Counted from the stretch's first letter, positions 33,650 through 45,549 are shown. The stretch: DNA of 64,000 bases from Seriola aureovittata (GCF_021018895.1 NC_079387.1:8584083-8648082); one strand, 5' to 3'. The notes: generated by a model from the letters alone, not told the origin. Program-made: numbers and translations.

Positions 33650-35520
33650 ACGTTGGCACCAGACGATTCTTTAAAATCCCTAATTACAAACGACAATGTT
33701 TTTGAACATTCATCACCAACAAGCGGCTTATTCCAAACCGGCGTTATGCTTCATCAAAGGGAGTGAAGTAAACTTTGACCTTCGAGAAGAGTTTGCCAGC
33801 TACAGTAGCTCAGCAACCAGCCCTGTGAATAGTCGCTATGCTTCATATTTCTCGTCGATGCCGATGAGTTTTGCCATGTGACTAGAGCTTAATGGAGAGT
33901 ATAAAGGTTTTTCTGAATATCAAATCATCCCTACAGCTGTGAATCCTTCAGGATAACACTGGCAAATATTTATAACTTGAGAGGGAACGTTCTGTACTCG
34001 CCATCAGGTTTGGCTCACGGATCAAAATTTAGTACATGAGGTTTTGATGTAAGGGCCAGGTAACTGCACATAATGGACCGAACTATTTTCTTGATATTCA
34101 CAATTGACATTTGGAAAAACAAAACCATAAATGTTGTCTGTAACAACTCATATTTCATTTCACTGTAAGGTTTCTCCATTGATTTGGCAATCAGATGACT
34201 ATCATAACGCATTTAAATCTGGCACTGAACTATTTATCCTTTAATATTCTCTTTAAAAACTCCATATCTGATACTACAGGAGGTTTCAACCGCCCCTCTG
34301 CAAACTATCTAGTCTCAAAAGTATCTGCCAAGTTATTGTTTCAGGGAGAAACGTGATCTTAATTCTGCCTTGGCATCGCTTGGGTAGTTACAATAGAAAA
34401 GACAGTTTTTGTCTTATTGCCTTTCTGTGTGTGTATTAGAAAAGTCACGAGAGAGAACACAAGACTTTTCTTGTCTATTTTAGTTTAAAGTTAAACACTG
34501 ACTGCTATTGCTAATGACATGCTAAAACTAAGACCCTCTAAATTCCCTCATAACAAAAGTACTGTTACAGAGTGACTCCCAAAGACGGTGCATGTTGAAC
34601 TTTAGGTCATTATTTCCCCCCAAAATGGACATAGCCTGTGTCAGAACCATCATATATCCAAAAGCATTGTTAAATCTGGTCTGGCCATGATCCTGTTTCA
34701 CAGCTCATGGGAACCAGACAGTAGCTGTAAGAGGACAAGCAGTCCCCCATAGAGAGGGACAGGAATCTGAAAGGAGCATTTCAGGAAACTTGAGAGCAGT
34801 CATTGAACTTTTGAGCAATGCTGATGTCAGTCTTTATGGCCTTTAGGGATCATAAAATGTATACTGTATACAGGTTTCACTGCAATGCAGTTTTTAAACT
34901 CCAGTAGGAGGAAGGCGGGAGCTCCAACCTCCCGCCCATGACAGAAACAAATCAAATGAGACGTTTCCTATAAAGTTATGGAAATGGATCCACTTGATGT
35001 TTTGCCTCGGAGAAACATAACACTGATGCATGAACACGCTTCCTCACTGAATTTCATTTCATTATTGTGTATTTACATCCACAATAGAGACATAAATGAC
35101 AATGGTTTGGCGTGCTTAAAGTAGCCTCGTAACATCACATGTGTACTCTGGATTTTGCACACAAACATAAACAAAACTTGCGTGTAAAATGTGTATTGAT
35201 TTCTCATGTTTCCATGTTGGTTCATATGGATAATTCGTTCAAAAATCACTGTCGCTTCCTCTACAATACCTAACTTGGGAATATAAACATGTTCTGTTCG
35301 GTTTCAAATCAATCGGTTTTCTCAAAATAAGTTGTTTCTGTCTTCCTCGTCACCTTTCTCATGACTAACGTGGCTGTTTACGAAGAAACGATTGTGTTTT
35401 AACACCAATAAAACAACAGAATCCCACTTTTCTCCGTTTAGAAGTCAATATTTGCATCATAACCTTTTCTCCCTGAATAAAGATTTGTATCTGATGATTT
35501 CTGGGACACTGTTTTTTGAT
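33650..35520. other. Unique non-coding DNA
   Basis: Contains a GC hairpin (GGCGGGAG, 7-nt loop, CTCCCGCC) at 34914-34936 and a POU octamer, ATTTGCAT, at 35450-35457. Otherwise AT-rich with no gene signal. Confidence 0.4.
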
Positions 35521-35527
35521 TTTCTGG

Positions 35528-35542
35528 ACACACCCACACCCA

Positions 35543-35599
<57 letters not shown>
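35528..35599. repeat. (CACACC)n-(CA)n microsatellite
   Basis: Hexamer-derived start followed by about 26 CA units. Confidence 0.97.
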
Positions 35600-35602
<3 letters not shown>

Positions 35603-35767
35603 CTAGGATGGAGCATCTTTTCAACCACAGGAGCGTCAAGATAAATAAAGCAATCTAAAGCTGGTCTCTGGGCTGAGCGCGGAGAGAACAGTGAACGTGA
35701 AAGAATGCAGATGTCAACATCTCATACTGGCCACAAATTGGTAGTTGTGACACTACTGAGGTTTCAA

Positions 35768-35808
35768 CCCACCCCCCCTCCCCTCCCCTCCCCTCTCCCC
35801 TCTCCCAT
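35768..35808. repeat. (CCCCT)n-like polypyrimidine tract
   Basis: Mirror-symmetric C/T blocks of CCCCT type, capable of intramolecular triplex (H-DNA). CTT repeats follow at 35815-35825. Confidence 0.85.
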
Positions 35809-35829
35809 CATCCTCTTCTTCTTCATCTC

Positions 35830-36405
35830 CTCATGGGACCCCTCCCTCACTTTGCCCATAATGAGAAAATTAAAAATAAAGACAATTACTGTGTCATCTG
35901 TGTCAATACCAGGATAGAAACCTATGTGCCGTTCATGTTTTTGCTGCTGGTTTGTCAGTGAAATAAATAAAGTAAAAGGCTACAAGCGAATCAAAAATAC
36001 AGCTTGATGCGTAATATAATCTAATAAATAATCTAAATAAATTACAACTTAATTTATCTTACTGTACGCTTTTAATACACTACATTAGAATTACTTAACT
36101 AACGATATCATTTACATATCCAGCAATATTTGTTATATTTCTGTCAGTTTTGGTCCTCCATAATCTCCGCTGATAAAGTCAGTTCGCTTCCTGCTGTAGC
36201 TTCAGTTTGAAAAACAACTGTGGATCACAAAACGCAGACGACTGTGAGGTTCAAATGAGGATACGACCGGGAAGTCTGTCAAGGGAGATGAGCCACCCAT
36301 CTCACAAGGGCTGTTTGCATCTGTCATTCTTAAGAAAAAACTGCCTCTGGACATTCATGGAGGAATTTGGCACAGAGGAATTACACAGAAAAGATGCTGC
36401 AGACA
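35830..36405. other. AT-rich unique DNA
   Basis: Many TAATAAATAATCTAAAT-type words at 36000-36120. No element boundaries visible. Confidence 0.45.
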
Positions 36406-36406
36406 G

Positions 36407-36408
<2 letters not shown>

Positions 36409-36440
<32 letters not shown>
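36409..36440. repeat. (GA)15 microsatellite
   Basis: Perfect GA, continuing into a GGGGA-rich purine stretch. Confidence 0.95.
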
Positions 36441-36444
<4 letters not shown>

Positions 36445-37575
36445 GGGAGGGGACGAGGGGACGAGGATGAAAAACAGAAAAGAAAATGTCACAGGCTGAA
36501 ATAAGACAGTGTGGCCTGTTTTGACACTTAATGTCAAACACACTCGCGATCAGTGTGGCGCACTCAGGATCTGTGGCTTTGCGAGGCAGCAAGGGAATGA
36601 AGAAAAAGGAAGTGATGAAAAGATGAAGAGGGGGACAGTGAAGGAGCGACAGAGAGGGAGACATCATCATCGAAAGTGAAACAGCACTGATTTACTTACT
36701 TTTATTGCAAAACTGCCCGCGTCCTAACATCTTCCGGGATTATTACAGGTCAAAGTGAATAAACAGGAACACTAAGTGAATACTAAACATTTAAGATAAT
36801 CTATTCTTATGGTGAACGTAATTCATTTTGTCACCCTCAGCATCAACAGTAGGTGGAATTCCCCTCTTTAAGCCAAAGGGAGTGCTCAATTGAAACCAGG
36901 AGGAAGAGAGACACAATAATAAATAGAGAGTTGTGTCTATCTGGAAAAAAAGTACCTTAAAAAGGAAAAACTCAGCAGAAAAACTCTAAAAAGAACCACA
37001 GATAATGATTGTTTATCGATACTGACTGATTAAAGTAAAAGTAAAATAGTGCAAAAATACGTCTAGTAAACTAGTAAAAGCATATAATCAAAGTTTCACC
37101 CACGTTAAAACACGTTAAATATTATCAGATAAATGTAATGCAGAATGTCCAGACCTCATATACACAGGTGTGTCTTTCTAAACTCATCTGTCAGTCAGTT
37201 CAGTCACAGGTGAACACAAAGCAAACAGGAAGCACCTGCACCACAGTTTGGAGGGAGATTTCTGCTCCTTATTTTTAATAAATTTGTTAAGTAAATCTTC
37301 TGGATTATTTGGGTTATTGACTCTACAAAACAATAAAGTGGCCAAAAAGTGAATGGATCTGAATCCACATTATATGTAATAGCAGGAGATTATTATCGGT
37401 TAAATATTATTATTATTTACAGATGGGTAGTTTAAGTTATGAGCAAATGTAGCCCACTAAGTTACATTGCACCACAGGTGGCAGGTCTTTCAGGGGAAAA
37501 CTTTTATTGTGAAAAACGTAAACGCCGAAACATACTGTGGCCGATCGGTGAGCGATAATTCCCGAAGGCAGGTTA
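36445..37575. other. Unique DNA with possible repeat fragment
   Basis: TTAAAGTAAAAGTAAAATAG near 37030-37050 recalls a common percomorph repeat rich in AGTAAAAGT words. Boundaries are unclear. Confidence 0.3.
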
Positions 37576-37579
37576 TTCG

Positions 37580-37860
37580 ACGATCAAAATAATTAGCAGC
37601 AGCCACTCCTACTCTGTCAAACATGTCAGTCTTACCAAGATAAGTCTCATCTTGAGCCGCTCCTTCCACTGTCTGATCTGCTTAAAGAGGCTATTGTCAG
37701 GCTGTATACAGTGTGTGAAAGCCCTGCGTGTAGAATACTTAACCTCATCATTCTCAAATTAATTTCGAGGGCTTAGTGGAAATGGCTGTAGAAAAGCTTT
37801 GAGACAGCTCGTGTAAAATATTGTCGCTGAGGGACTCGGGTGGGGGGAGGAGCGCAGGAC
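37580..37860. promoter_or_regulatory. Conserved-element-like block
   Basis: Quiet sequence with ATAATTAGCAGC, AAATTAATTTCG and CAAGATAAG words. No repeats or splice sites. Confidence 0.35.
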
Positions 37861-37982
37861 TCATCGAGTTTCGAAATTCCACCCGTAGCAGCTTAAATTA
37901 AATGACTTGTTAAGGTGGATATTTTGGCATGTGGGCAGACGTAGCTCGACGTATGAACATACATGATGTTGACTGAAGACAC

Positions 37983-38003
37983 CCACACACACACACACAC
38001 ACA
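37983..38003. repeat. (CA)10 microsatellite
   Basis: Short perfect array. Confidence 0.95.
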
Positions 38004-38254
38004 GGCTGAGGAAGGTGCACAATAAACTGTCAAATGTCACCAGCCACTCTACACCGTGACACTCAGACATGTCTGCATAGTAAAATAAAATGAGTCGATC
38101 GCAGGCAGTGGTAAACTCCCTCACAGTAAAATCAAAAATAGATTTAGCTGAATGCTAAACAGCAGTTTATCTGTAACTGGTAGAGAAAAGACTCTCAAAG
38201 GCAGCCAACCGACGTCAGTGTCTTTAAGGCCTCTCAGAATAATATAATTAGAAA

Positions 38255-38295
38255 TAGAGTGGACAAAATAATAGAAACACCTGTCAGTAAAACCT
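38255..38295. repeat. Possible transposon-end fragment
   Basis: GTGGACAAAATAATAGAAAC is familiar from a dispersed teleost repeat. Only this core is visible. Confidence 0.3.
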
Positions 38296-38299
38296 CACA

Positions 38300-39040
38300 C
38301 ATGTGTGGTACATTTGTTGTGAATCCCATGTGTGTGGAGGAGGAAACTTGAGTCCGGCGCACGAATGGCAGGCTCCATAACTACATATAGGAGGTAATCA
38401 CTGAATGTAAATACACTGAACGGCTGTTGCATGAAGTTTAAAAACATTGGGTTTGATTTAATGAGGATCTTCACGATTCTAACTTTAAAAGGCCACACAA
38501 CAAATCTTTCACATCTTTATAAGCACTGCATGAATTGGCGAGGAGGATAAAACAAGCATTTGGAAATCGACCAGGTTTTCCTCTGCGACTTCTAATTTTA
38601 TCCACGTGGCTCCCGTAGTTCAATATTTTTTTACTGCCGTTCAGGGTGATAAACAAGATGGAAATTATATCCTTTAGTGCCTGACAAAACAAGTCAACCA
38701 CACCTCAATGAGGTCAAGTCATGTCAAAAAAGATATTTTTACCTGCGTCTGGTTCGGCTTCTTTTAGGAATTCAAGAAAGAAAAAAAAAAAATGAAGCAC
38801 TCGTGGCAGTTATTTTGATGTAGCATCTTGGGCAGAAACATAACTTACATGTCTCAAATGCAAACAGACACTTGCCCACACATGTGTAGTGTAAACTGCA
38901 TACAGCTGACTGATGACTAAATCAGTTTCAAAAGAGGGAGAGAAGTAAAGAGAGAGGACTTCATTCCCATAAACGAGCAGGCATTAATTTTATCAATATG
39001 CTTGGAGGAGCCTGACAAGCTGGGCTCTTACAAAAGATGG
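38300..39040. other. Unique non-coding DNA
   Basis: A-run at 38782-38793. No exon or element recognised. Confidence 0.45.
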
Positions 39041-39043
39041 CTC

Positions 39044-39080
<37 letters not shown>

Positions 39081-39113
39081 ACACACACACACAGACAGAC
39101 ACACACACACACA
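39044..39113. repeat. (CA)n microsatellite with GACA interruptions
   Basis: First member of a 660-bp cluster. It faces the TG array at 39217 across about 103 bp. Confidence 0.97.
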
Positions 39114-39214
39114 AAACCTTTCCAAATGAAGGTTTAACAAGGGAGACGTGGGTAGGAGAGTGAGTGAGATGATGGTTGTAATGTCAGAGACAGTCTGTAC
39201 CACATGGTTCCCAT

Positions 39215-39216
<2 letters not shown>

Positions 39217-39276
<60 letters not shown>

Positions 39277-39309
39277 CTGTGTCTCTTTGTGCATGTGTGT
39301 GTGTGTGTT
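39217..39309. repeat. (GT)29 plus degenerate TG
   Basis: Perfect array 39217-39274, a degenerate break, then TG again at 39293-39309. Confidence 0.97.
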
Positions 39310-39421
39310 GCATTAGAGAGATGTGACTTTAAATCATCATCATCTTTCAGAATGGATGAAGTTTGGGGGGTCGGAGGGAGCGATGGGGGGTGCTGGTGCA
39401 ATAGATATTTAGACGCCAGCG

Positions 39422-39471
39422 CGCACACACACACACACACAGACACACACACACACACACACACACACACA
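39422..39471. repeat. (CA)n microsatellite
   Basis: CA array with one GACA interruption. Confidence 0.97.
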
Positions 39472-39562
39472 GCAGTCAAGTACATCTTGATCGCGCTGTC
39501 AGCGATCAGTGCCAGCACCCTCATCTCTCCGTCCAAGTCCATATTTCACTCTCACCCTGTCC

Positions 39563-39597
<35 letters not shown>

Positions 39598-39618
39598 ATT
39601 TATCCACAAATATGCACA

Positions 39619-39703
<85 letters not shown>
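39563..39703. repeat. Paired (CA)n arrays
   Basis: (AC)16 at 39563-39595 and about 41 CA units at 39622-39703, joined by a TATT/CGCG linker. Confidence 0.97.
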
Positions 39704-39704
<1 letters not shown>

Positions 39705-39709
39705 ATTTC

Positions 39710-40880
39710 TGTGAAACAGCTCTGAATGGGTCACATGTTACAGTGATCTGTCCTGCTGATGATCTGTCTGAACACATGGAGGATCATAGCAAACACACAC
39801 ACATCGTTAATAAGTAGATAAACAGGAACGGATGAATACGGCTTCACATGGTGATGCTCGACATGGCCGACACATTCTACCGCCTGCTGCTTTTATTTCT
39901 GTAAACGCTGTTGTTCTTTATATATGAAATCATTTTTAGAGAAAGAAACTATTTGATAAAAAGCGATTGTTACCATGTCTGTCCCGGCAAAGAACGTACC
40001 TCCACCAACAAAGACTCAAGCTTCATCTTCGTCAGAAAACACAAGGAAATAAAAGAATAATCACTCACAGGAGGGTCAACATATTAAAAAGTAAAGTAAG
40101 CCAAAACCAGAGTGAACTTTCCAAGAGGAAATGCACTCGAAAATGAGATGGACCATGGAGAGATGCTGATGTGGCTCTTTGTTTTGCCATCATTTATTAG
40201 CTGCAGGCTTTATTCTACGTGTCTTCACAGTTGTAATTTGTTGGGACAAAGTTTTCTTGGAAAAGAAACGTAGCAACAAAAGCAAATGGCTCCTCGCTGA
40301 CAAGGATGTTGACAAAGCTAGTGAAGCTTTGTTTGCTCATGAAGACAGGATGTCAGCGGTGACCCTTTCACCTTTTCATACAACTCAAAGAAAGAATGAA
40401 TGAGGTCTTGAGTTATGAATTGAGTGGTACTGTGGCGTCTTGTGTTGCGTCCAGTTTAAAAGGTGTTTGAATTTTTAGTTTTTGAGCAAAGTGATCCAAT
40501 CAACTTTCTAAAAAGTCGATGATGCATCTTTAAAGAGGTCTGGATGTCGTCAAAAGCAGACGGTATCCTGGAGAAACCCTGGTTGTTAGTTGCCATACCA
40601 AAAAGTATCATCAGCTTTAAAATGAACATCAGAAAATAAGTATAATTTACCGTATGTAAAGAGTTAGTGACAGGAGACCTAATATGGATTGTTGTGGGAC
40701 ACATTTATCAACTATATGGGTCTAACAGTCTGAACGCTTCAAAAATATTTAATTTGAACCATTCAAAATAATACAAGCAGCTTATTTTTGTTAAATTTTT
40801 TATTATCATTTATTAAATTATCATATTCAAGTTAACAACTATTATTTTATGTAGTGCGCTAGAGACGTATTTGATACCTG
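39710..40880. other. Unique non-coding DNA
   Basis: A 74-codon plus frame (40179-40403) ends in a Lys/Asp-rich stretch but lacks splice or homology support. AT-rich at 40740-40850. Confidence 0.4.
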
Positions 40881-40884
40881 ACTC

Positions 40885-41015
40885 TGATTCCCACTGGTTT
40901 AAAAGTCAACGAAGCCAGGAAAACCCAGGTTCAGGTCGTATGTTAAATCATGCATTTAAGTATGTTAATGACTTAGTGTGTTTGAGCAAGATACTAAATG
41001 GCTGCTGCTGTAGCC
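40885..41015 (+). mobile_element. Probable decayed tRNA-SINE
   Basis: A B-box-like GGTTCAGGTC is followed about 50 bp later by TTTGAGCAAGATACTAAATG, the SINE body word seen at 33620. The A box is unrecognisable. Confidence 0.4.
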
Positions 41016-41169
41016 GACTCTGACCTCTGACCTTGCAGTTCAAGAGGAGCACGAGATAAGAGAATCTACCCGGGTCGGTTCATTAGTAAGATAACCTTTC
41101 CTCAGATGGGAGAAATTTGTATGCTCTTGTCTCAGAGTCTGCACACAGTTGAAGGCAGTATGAGCTAGG

Positions 41170-41405
41170 CGCTGAAGCTACATGTCATTCTGTTGACCTA
41201 TTCCTGCTTCGGGCCACTTTCTACCCCATAATTAAGTGAATTATCTCACAGAGGACAGTGCCATACATTCCCGCTGTCGGACAGAAGGCTTCTGGCTGCT
41301 GACGAAGCTGCCCTGACAAAATGGCCTCTCTGTACATAGATAATGAGGCAGGGGCCTGACAGGTGGGCCCTGATTAGGAAGGAAGGTCCTGTGGTGGGCG
41401 GGGAG
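41170..41405. promoter_or_regulatory. Conserved-element-like block
   Basis: Quiet block with CCCATAATTAAGTGAATTAT, GATAATGAGGC and CTGATTAGG words, ending in a CA array. Confidence 0.4.
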
Positions 41406-41410
41406 GTAGC

Positions 41411-41455
41411 ACGCACACACACAGACTCACTCACACACACACACACACACACACA
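41411..41455. repeat. CA-rich repeat, (CA)12 core
   Basis: Main core 41432-41455. Confidence 0.95.
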
Positions 41456-41529
41456 TAGAGCTCACCCAGTCTGTCCCATTGCGGTAAACACACTCATCAG
41501 AGCGGAGGCTGTCCCCGGAGAGGGAGAGC

Positions 41530-42240
41530 ATGTTTGACATCATTAATTGGCTTTTTCTGTGCAAGGAGTCAGGGAGATGAAAAGCTTTATCAAGCTGAAA
41601 TAATTAATTTTGCCTTCACCACCCCAAATTTGCTGACACTTCACTTCTCTCAGAAAATGAAGAACGGGGAAAAATGACTACTTTTTTTTTTTTCCTTCTC
41701 CCCTTTTTCTTGATTCAATCCCTCTATTAGCTTTTTTTTCTTCTTTTTTTTTGCTCAGGCTTGAGGGGACATGTTAACGGAGGTAATATGCGCTTTGTAT
41801 TATAATATAAAAGGGGATTTAATTAACTTGAACCTGTATGAAAGGGGAAAAGGTTAGCTTTATCTCAACCACTTACAAAGGCCATAGATTAGAGGACCAC
41901 ACTATGTGCCCAGTGCACCGTACATATTATTTCCAATTAATTCTAAATTACAGAGAAAATTATAAGGGTTTGATAATACACCATCAGAAGGACTGAAACT
42001 TTAATCACTTTGACTATTTAACATAACTCTGGTCGGATAATTGGTTTAATTAAGCTCTTTGAAAGGCACCCACATGCTGAGGCGCTAAAAGTTTCTGCTA
42101 CACCTGAAGTTTGACAATGTGGCCGAGATGTAAGAGGAATTAGAGGAGAAGAGATGAACAGACGGGTCCCACCAAGTCCACTAAGAAACATAATGGGTTT
42201 GAAAACGACAGCTAAAACCTTTCTTGTTAAGATCATTTAA
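41530..42240. promoter_or_regulatory. Homeodomain-core-rich conserved-like block
   Basis: At least five TAATTA/TTAATT cores: TCATTAATTGG, AATAATTAATTTT, TTTAATTAACTT, CCAATTAATTC and GGTTTAATTAAGC. It also has ACTTTGAT/CAAAG-type words. Apart from T runs near 41680-41750 it is free of simple repeats. One of the strongest enhancer candidates here. Confidence 0.5.
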
Positions 42241-42344
42241 CTCAAGTTAAATTCTTATACGCGCCACACTCCATATCAGTCGTACTGTCTGTCTTTGCTG
42301 CTTTAAGGTGCATTTTTCAATCCATGTGAAATTGATTTCCACAT

Positions 42345-42640
42345 TGATTTAAGTGCCATACATTAAGTTACTCCCTCTTATCTCAGCATCTGACTGGATT
42401 TATATGATTCCCGGGTATGAATTATTTATTTCTGAGGCAAACAGTCCCACATAACCCATAGCAAATATGATAATGATGCACATTGAGAATATCTGCACTG
42501 CTCGTTACCATGGCACCAATTTCCTTGACACCAGAAATGATTAAGAAGAATATTGATGTATTCAAGAGACGACCTGTGAGTGAATCCCTCAGTAAAATAC
42601 AGTAACAGTTTTTTAATTATTTTCCGTGTCGCTTCCACCT
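42345..42640. promoter_or_regulatory. Conserved-element-like block
   Basis: Quiet block containing ACATTAAGTTACTCC, TATGAATTATTTATT and GTTACCATGGCACC (42504-42517, X-box-like). Bounded on the right by an AAT repeat. Confidence 0.45.
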
Positions 42641-42652
42641 CCTCTTATGTTT

Positions 42653-42682
42653 AATAACAACAACAATAATAATAATAATAAC
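42653..42682. repeat. (AAT/AAC)n trinucleotide repeat
   Basis: AACAACAATAATAATAATAA-type array. Confidence 0.9.
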
Positions 42683-42787
42683 AATCATAACACCAGCTCC
42701 CACAGTCCATAAGGGCTCTGTGCGCATTTTCCCTCCTGGAGCAATTTGAAGAATATGAAAAGACTAAATAATAGAGTCAACTCTAGG

Positions 42788-42797
42788 CACATGCACA

Positions 42798-42828
<31 letters not shown>

Positions 42829-42847
42829 GCACATACACACACACACA
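42788..42847. repeat. (CA)n microsatellite with ATGC interruptions
   Basis: Faces a TG array at 42950 across about 102 bp. Confidence 0.96.
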
Positions 42848-42945
42848 GAAATACACACAGTATTCTCCTAGCCTTCTGGTGGGAGGGTTCTGCTTCACTT
42901 CCCAAGTGGAGAAGCTACATATTAAACCAAATTCATGTGTGTTTC

Positions 42946-42948
<3 letters not shown>

Positions 42949-42997
<49 letters not shown>
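42949..42997. repeat. (TG)24 microsatellite
   Basis: Perfect array, head-to-head with the preceding CA array. Confidence 0.97.
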
Positions 42998-42998
<1 letters not shown>

Positions 42999-43189
42999 TC
43001 TCTCCTCTTCAGTACATTAGGCTGCTGCGTTGCCTCAGTGGCTCTCAGACATACACAATATTTACCCTTCTCATTGGTCACAGGCCTGTGCTGTTGTTCT
43101 GTTATTGTGCTCTGCGCCCTGAGTCTCCCACACTGTTAAAAAATAAATACGCTCTGCTATTGAAAATAAATTATTGACACAGCCTCCTG

Positions 43190-43910
43190 CCTCAGCTCCT
43201 GTACTGCAGGCAAAAAGTCACACGTTAATTACAGTAACTACGTTAATTAATTTACATTATTGCGTGTCTTTAAAGAAAGTTATAGACAGTATTTCTCTTT
43301 TAATCTTGCAGTGGAACTGATGACAACAATTAATTCTATATACATTAAGCTCTACAGCTATCTTCTATTTAGCTCAATGCTATTTGATTAAAGTTTATCA
43401 ATTATTCATACCAAGATAAGGCCAATTAGGATAAATATGAGGCGCTTGTATAAAGTTTTCCCTGTGGTAAATGTAAAGTGACTACTCAGTGAAATTATTT
43501 ATTCATGCTCAGTATGTGTTCACCAGCACTGGTGGTTTATTACTTTGAGAACTACACAACGGCATGCAACAATTTTAATTAAGACTAATTGTTTTCTTCA
43601 TAGACACGCTAAGGAAAGCTAATTAAATATAATGCCGGCAACATTTCCCGTAAGAGTGCAGACACCGGTTTATTCACAGTGGGATAGTATCTCCGAGTTA
43701 TGCTTCATCATGCATTAAAGTTTCATAATACTTAGACTTTAAACACCTGAACGAATTCAACTTATATCTGGGACGGAGAAAGTTATTTATAATGTGCTTT
43801 TTGAACATTATCCCTGCAAAATCTGCGTAAAATGGTTTAAAATTGTTCGGTTACAGTCGCTTTTCACTTCAATCCCCAGATATTCTATCCTCAGTTTAAG
43901 CTCGGTACCT
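43190..43910. promoter_or_regulatory. Homeodomain-core-rich conserved-like block
   Basis: Words include CGTTAATTACAG, CGTTAATTAATTTAC, ACAATTAATTC, GCCAATTAGG, TTTTAATTAAGACTAATTG and GCTAATTAAAT. That is seven or more TAATT cores in about 450 bp, with no simple repeats. Together with 41530-42640 this suggests an enhancer cluster of a developmental gene. Confidence 0.5.
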
Positions 43911-43914
43911 CATT

Positions 43915-44400
43915 AGAAACATTGCTTTTTTTTTTCTTTTCTCTTTTTCACTTTCATAACCCAGGAAAAGCTGACTCATGCTGCTTTGCGCACAACATCC
44001 TTCTTCGCATCCACAGTTACACACATTAAAAGCCTAAAGTGTAACCACAGTATTCTACTGTTGCAGCTCTACCAGAGCCACTGGAGGTTAAGTGCATGTT
44101 AACAAAGGAAAAAAAAGAGTTTCCAATGTCTATGCCCTTCTTCCTGTGATGCACATAAGGTTGCACTGATTCAGTTTTCTGTCTGACTGTAGTATTTGAA
44201 TGTGTTTATAAACTGCTTCTTACATGTGCTCAACATCTGCTTGGAAATTAATGTGCAAATGTGTTGAAAATAGTTTGTGGGGTTCCAAAATGCTCAAAAA
44301 GGATTTCAGTCACAACCCCGTCAAACATAAAGTTGATCCATCCCGGAAATGGCTCGTGTAAAAATTAAAAAAAGTTAAAGCCCCGATCTGCAGTGTTACA
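43915..44400. other. Unique non-coding DNA
   Basis: Pyrimidine run at 43926-43952. Otherwise featureless. Confidence 0.45.
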
Positions 44401-44404
44401 CAAG

Positions 44405-44525
44405 TCCACATGGTCCACATTCCCATCATGGTCTATGTAGTAGAGTGTTTAGAGTCTGTATTCAAACGCGAACCATGTGGTTTCTACTGAATGGACTGCA
44501 GCTGCAGTGTGAACCATGTGGGCAT
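44405..44525. repeat. Cluster of short inverted and direct repeats
   Basis: GAACCATGTGG occurs at 44470 and 44511, and its inverse CCACATGG at 44407. A perfect 14-bp palindrome, ACTGCAGCTGCAGT, spans 44495-44508. Function unknown. Confidence 0.6.
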
Positions 44526-44729
44526 CACCAGAACAGATGCTGTGCACCAATTGTGGACTGGAGCTTTAAAACCTCATCCTGAACTCATAACTGGATGTGA
44601 AGGGAATGACCGAGACGCAGAACTACGGAACTACAGGAATAAATGTTCTTAGTAGAATTTAGATTTGGTGCGTTCGTTATTATTATGCTTAATTTTAGCT
44701 GTGACAGGGGGAAGTCAGGACAGAGAAAA

Positions 44730-45117
44730 TTGATACCACTCTCACATATGTATTAACTATGGAGCTTGAGCTGGGAATTGATTAGGTTACACTTTATTTG
44801 ATTTTATTTTTTTGTGTGGCACTTATGAAGGAAAGTGGAGACAGAGACAAAGTTATTTTTTCCTCTGAATTAAAGTCTCATGGCTGTGCTAGCTTAGCAT
44901 TTAGAAATAACTAAGTGTACCAACTGACTAATCAGTTATGTTGCAATAAATTGGAATTTATAAACCCACTAAAAACAAAAAGCATTACCATTGATTACTG
45001 TAGCTTAGCATAAAGACTGGAAGCAAGAAATCACTCTCATGTCTTTCCATTAAACATGAAGCTACAGCCGGTAACCAGTTAGCTTAGCTTAGCATAAAGA
45101 CTGACCAGGGGAAACTG
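44730..45117 (-). mobile_element. Rearranged copies of the GCTAAGCTAAC family
   Basis: The reverse-strand landmarks GATACCACTCTCACATATG (44732) and TGAAGCTACAGCCGGTAACC (45056) are present. The end word TAGCTTAGCATAAAGACTG occurs twice (45000 and 45085). This indicates two overlapping or nested insertions, or a partial duplication. Confidence 0.55.
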
Positions 45118-45119
45118 AA

Positions 45120-45520
45120 GCTTAAGTTATGTCTTGTGTGTTTATTCTGTACAAAAAACTAAAATAAAAAATGATCATTTGTGGAAGAAACAGTTGGTTT
45201 GTTTTGTTTCTGTATCATCAACCTTTTAAAGTAAAGATTTAAATGAATTTAGGGCTCAGCAGCTTGCAAGAAATAGCCATATCCTCTGTGGACTCAGTGT
45301 CCACACTGGGTGACGGCTGCTAATTGAAAACGAAAAAATAATTACTGTCTTAAGAGTAATGGACGAGACTCTGGGGACTCTGGGAAATATGGGACTCCAC
45401 TGGGAAAGGAAAGTCCCTGTGGGGGTCAGCGGCTCCACCGGGAATTTGTCCATTGTCATTCAGTCAGCACCCAATGGGATCGACACACATTCACACCGGC
45501 GCTCGTACACATATTAGTGT
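45120..45520. other. Unique non-coding DNA
   Basis: Quiet block at 45250-45450 with AAAATAATTACTG. Possible weak conserved element. Confidence 0.3.
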
Positions 45521-45524
45521 AGCA

Positions 45525-45547
45525 AACACACACACACACACACACAC
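45525..45547. repeat. (AC)11 microsatellite
   Basis: Perfect short array. Confidence 0.95.
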
Positions 45548-45549
45548 CT

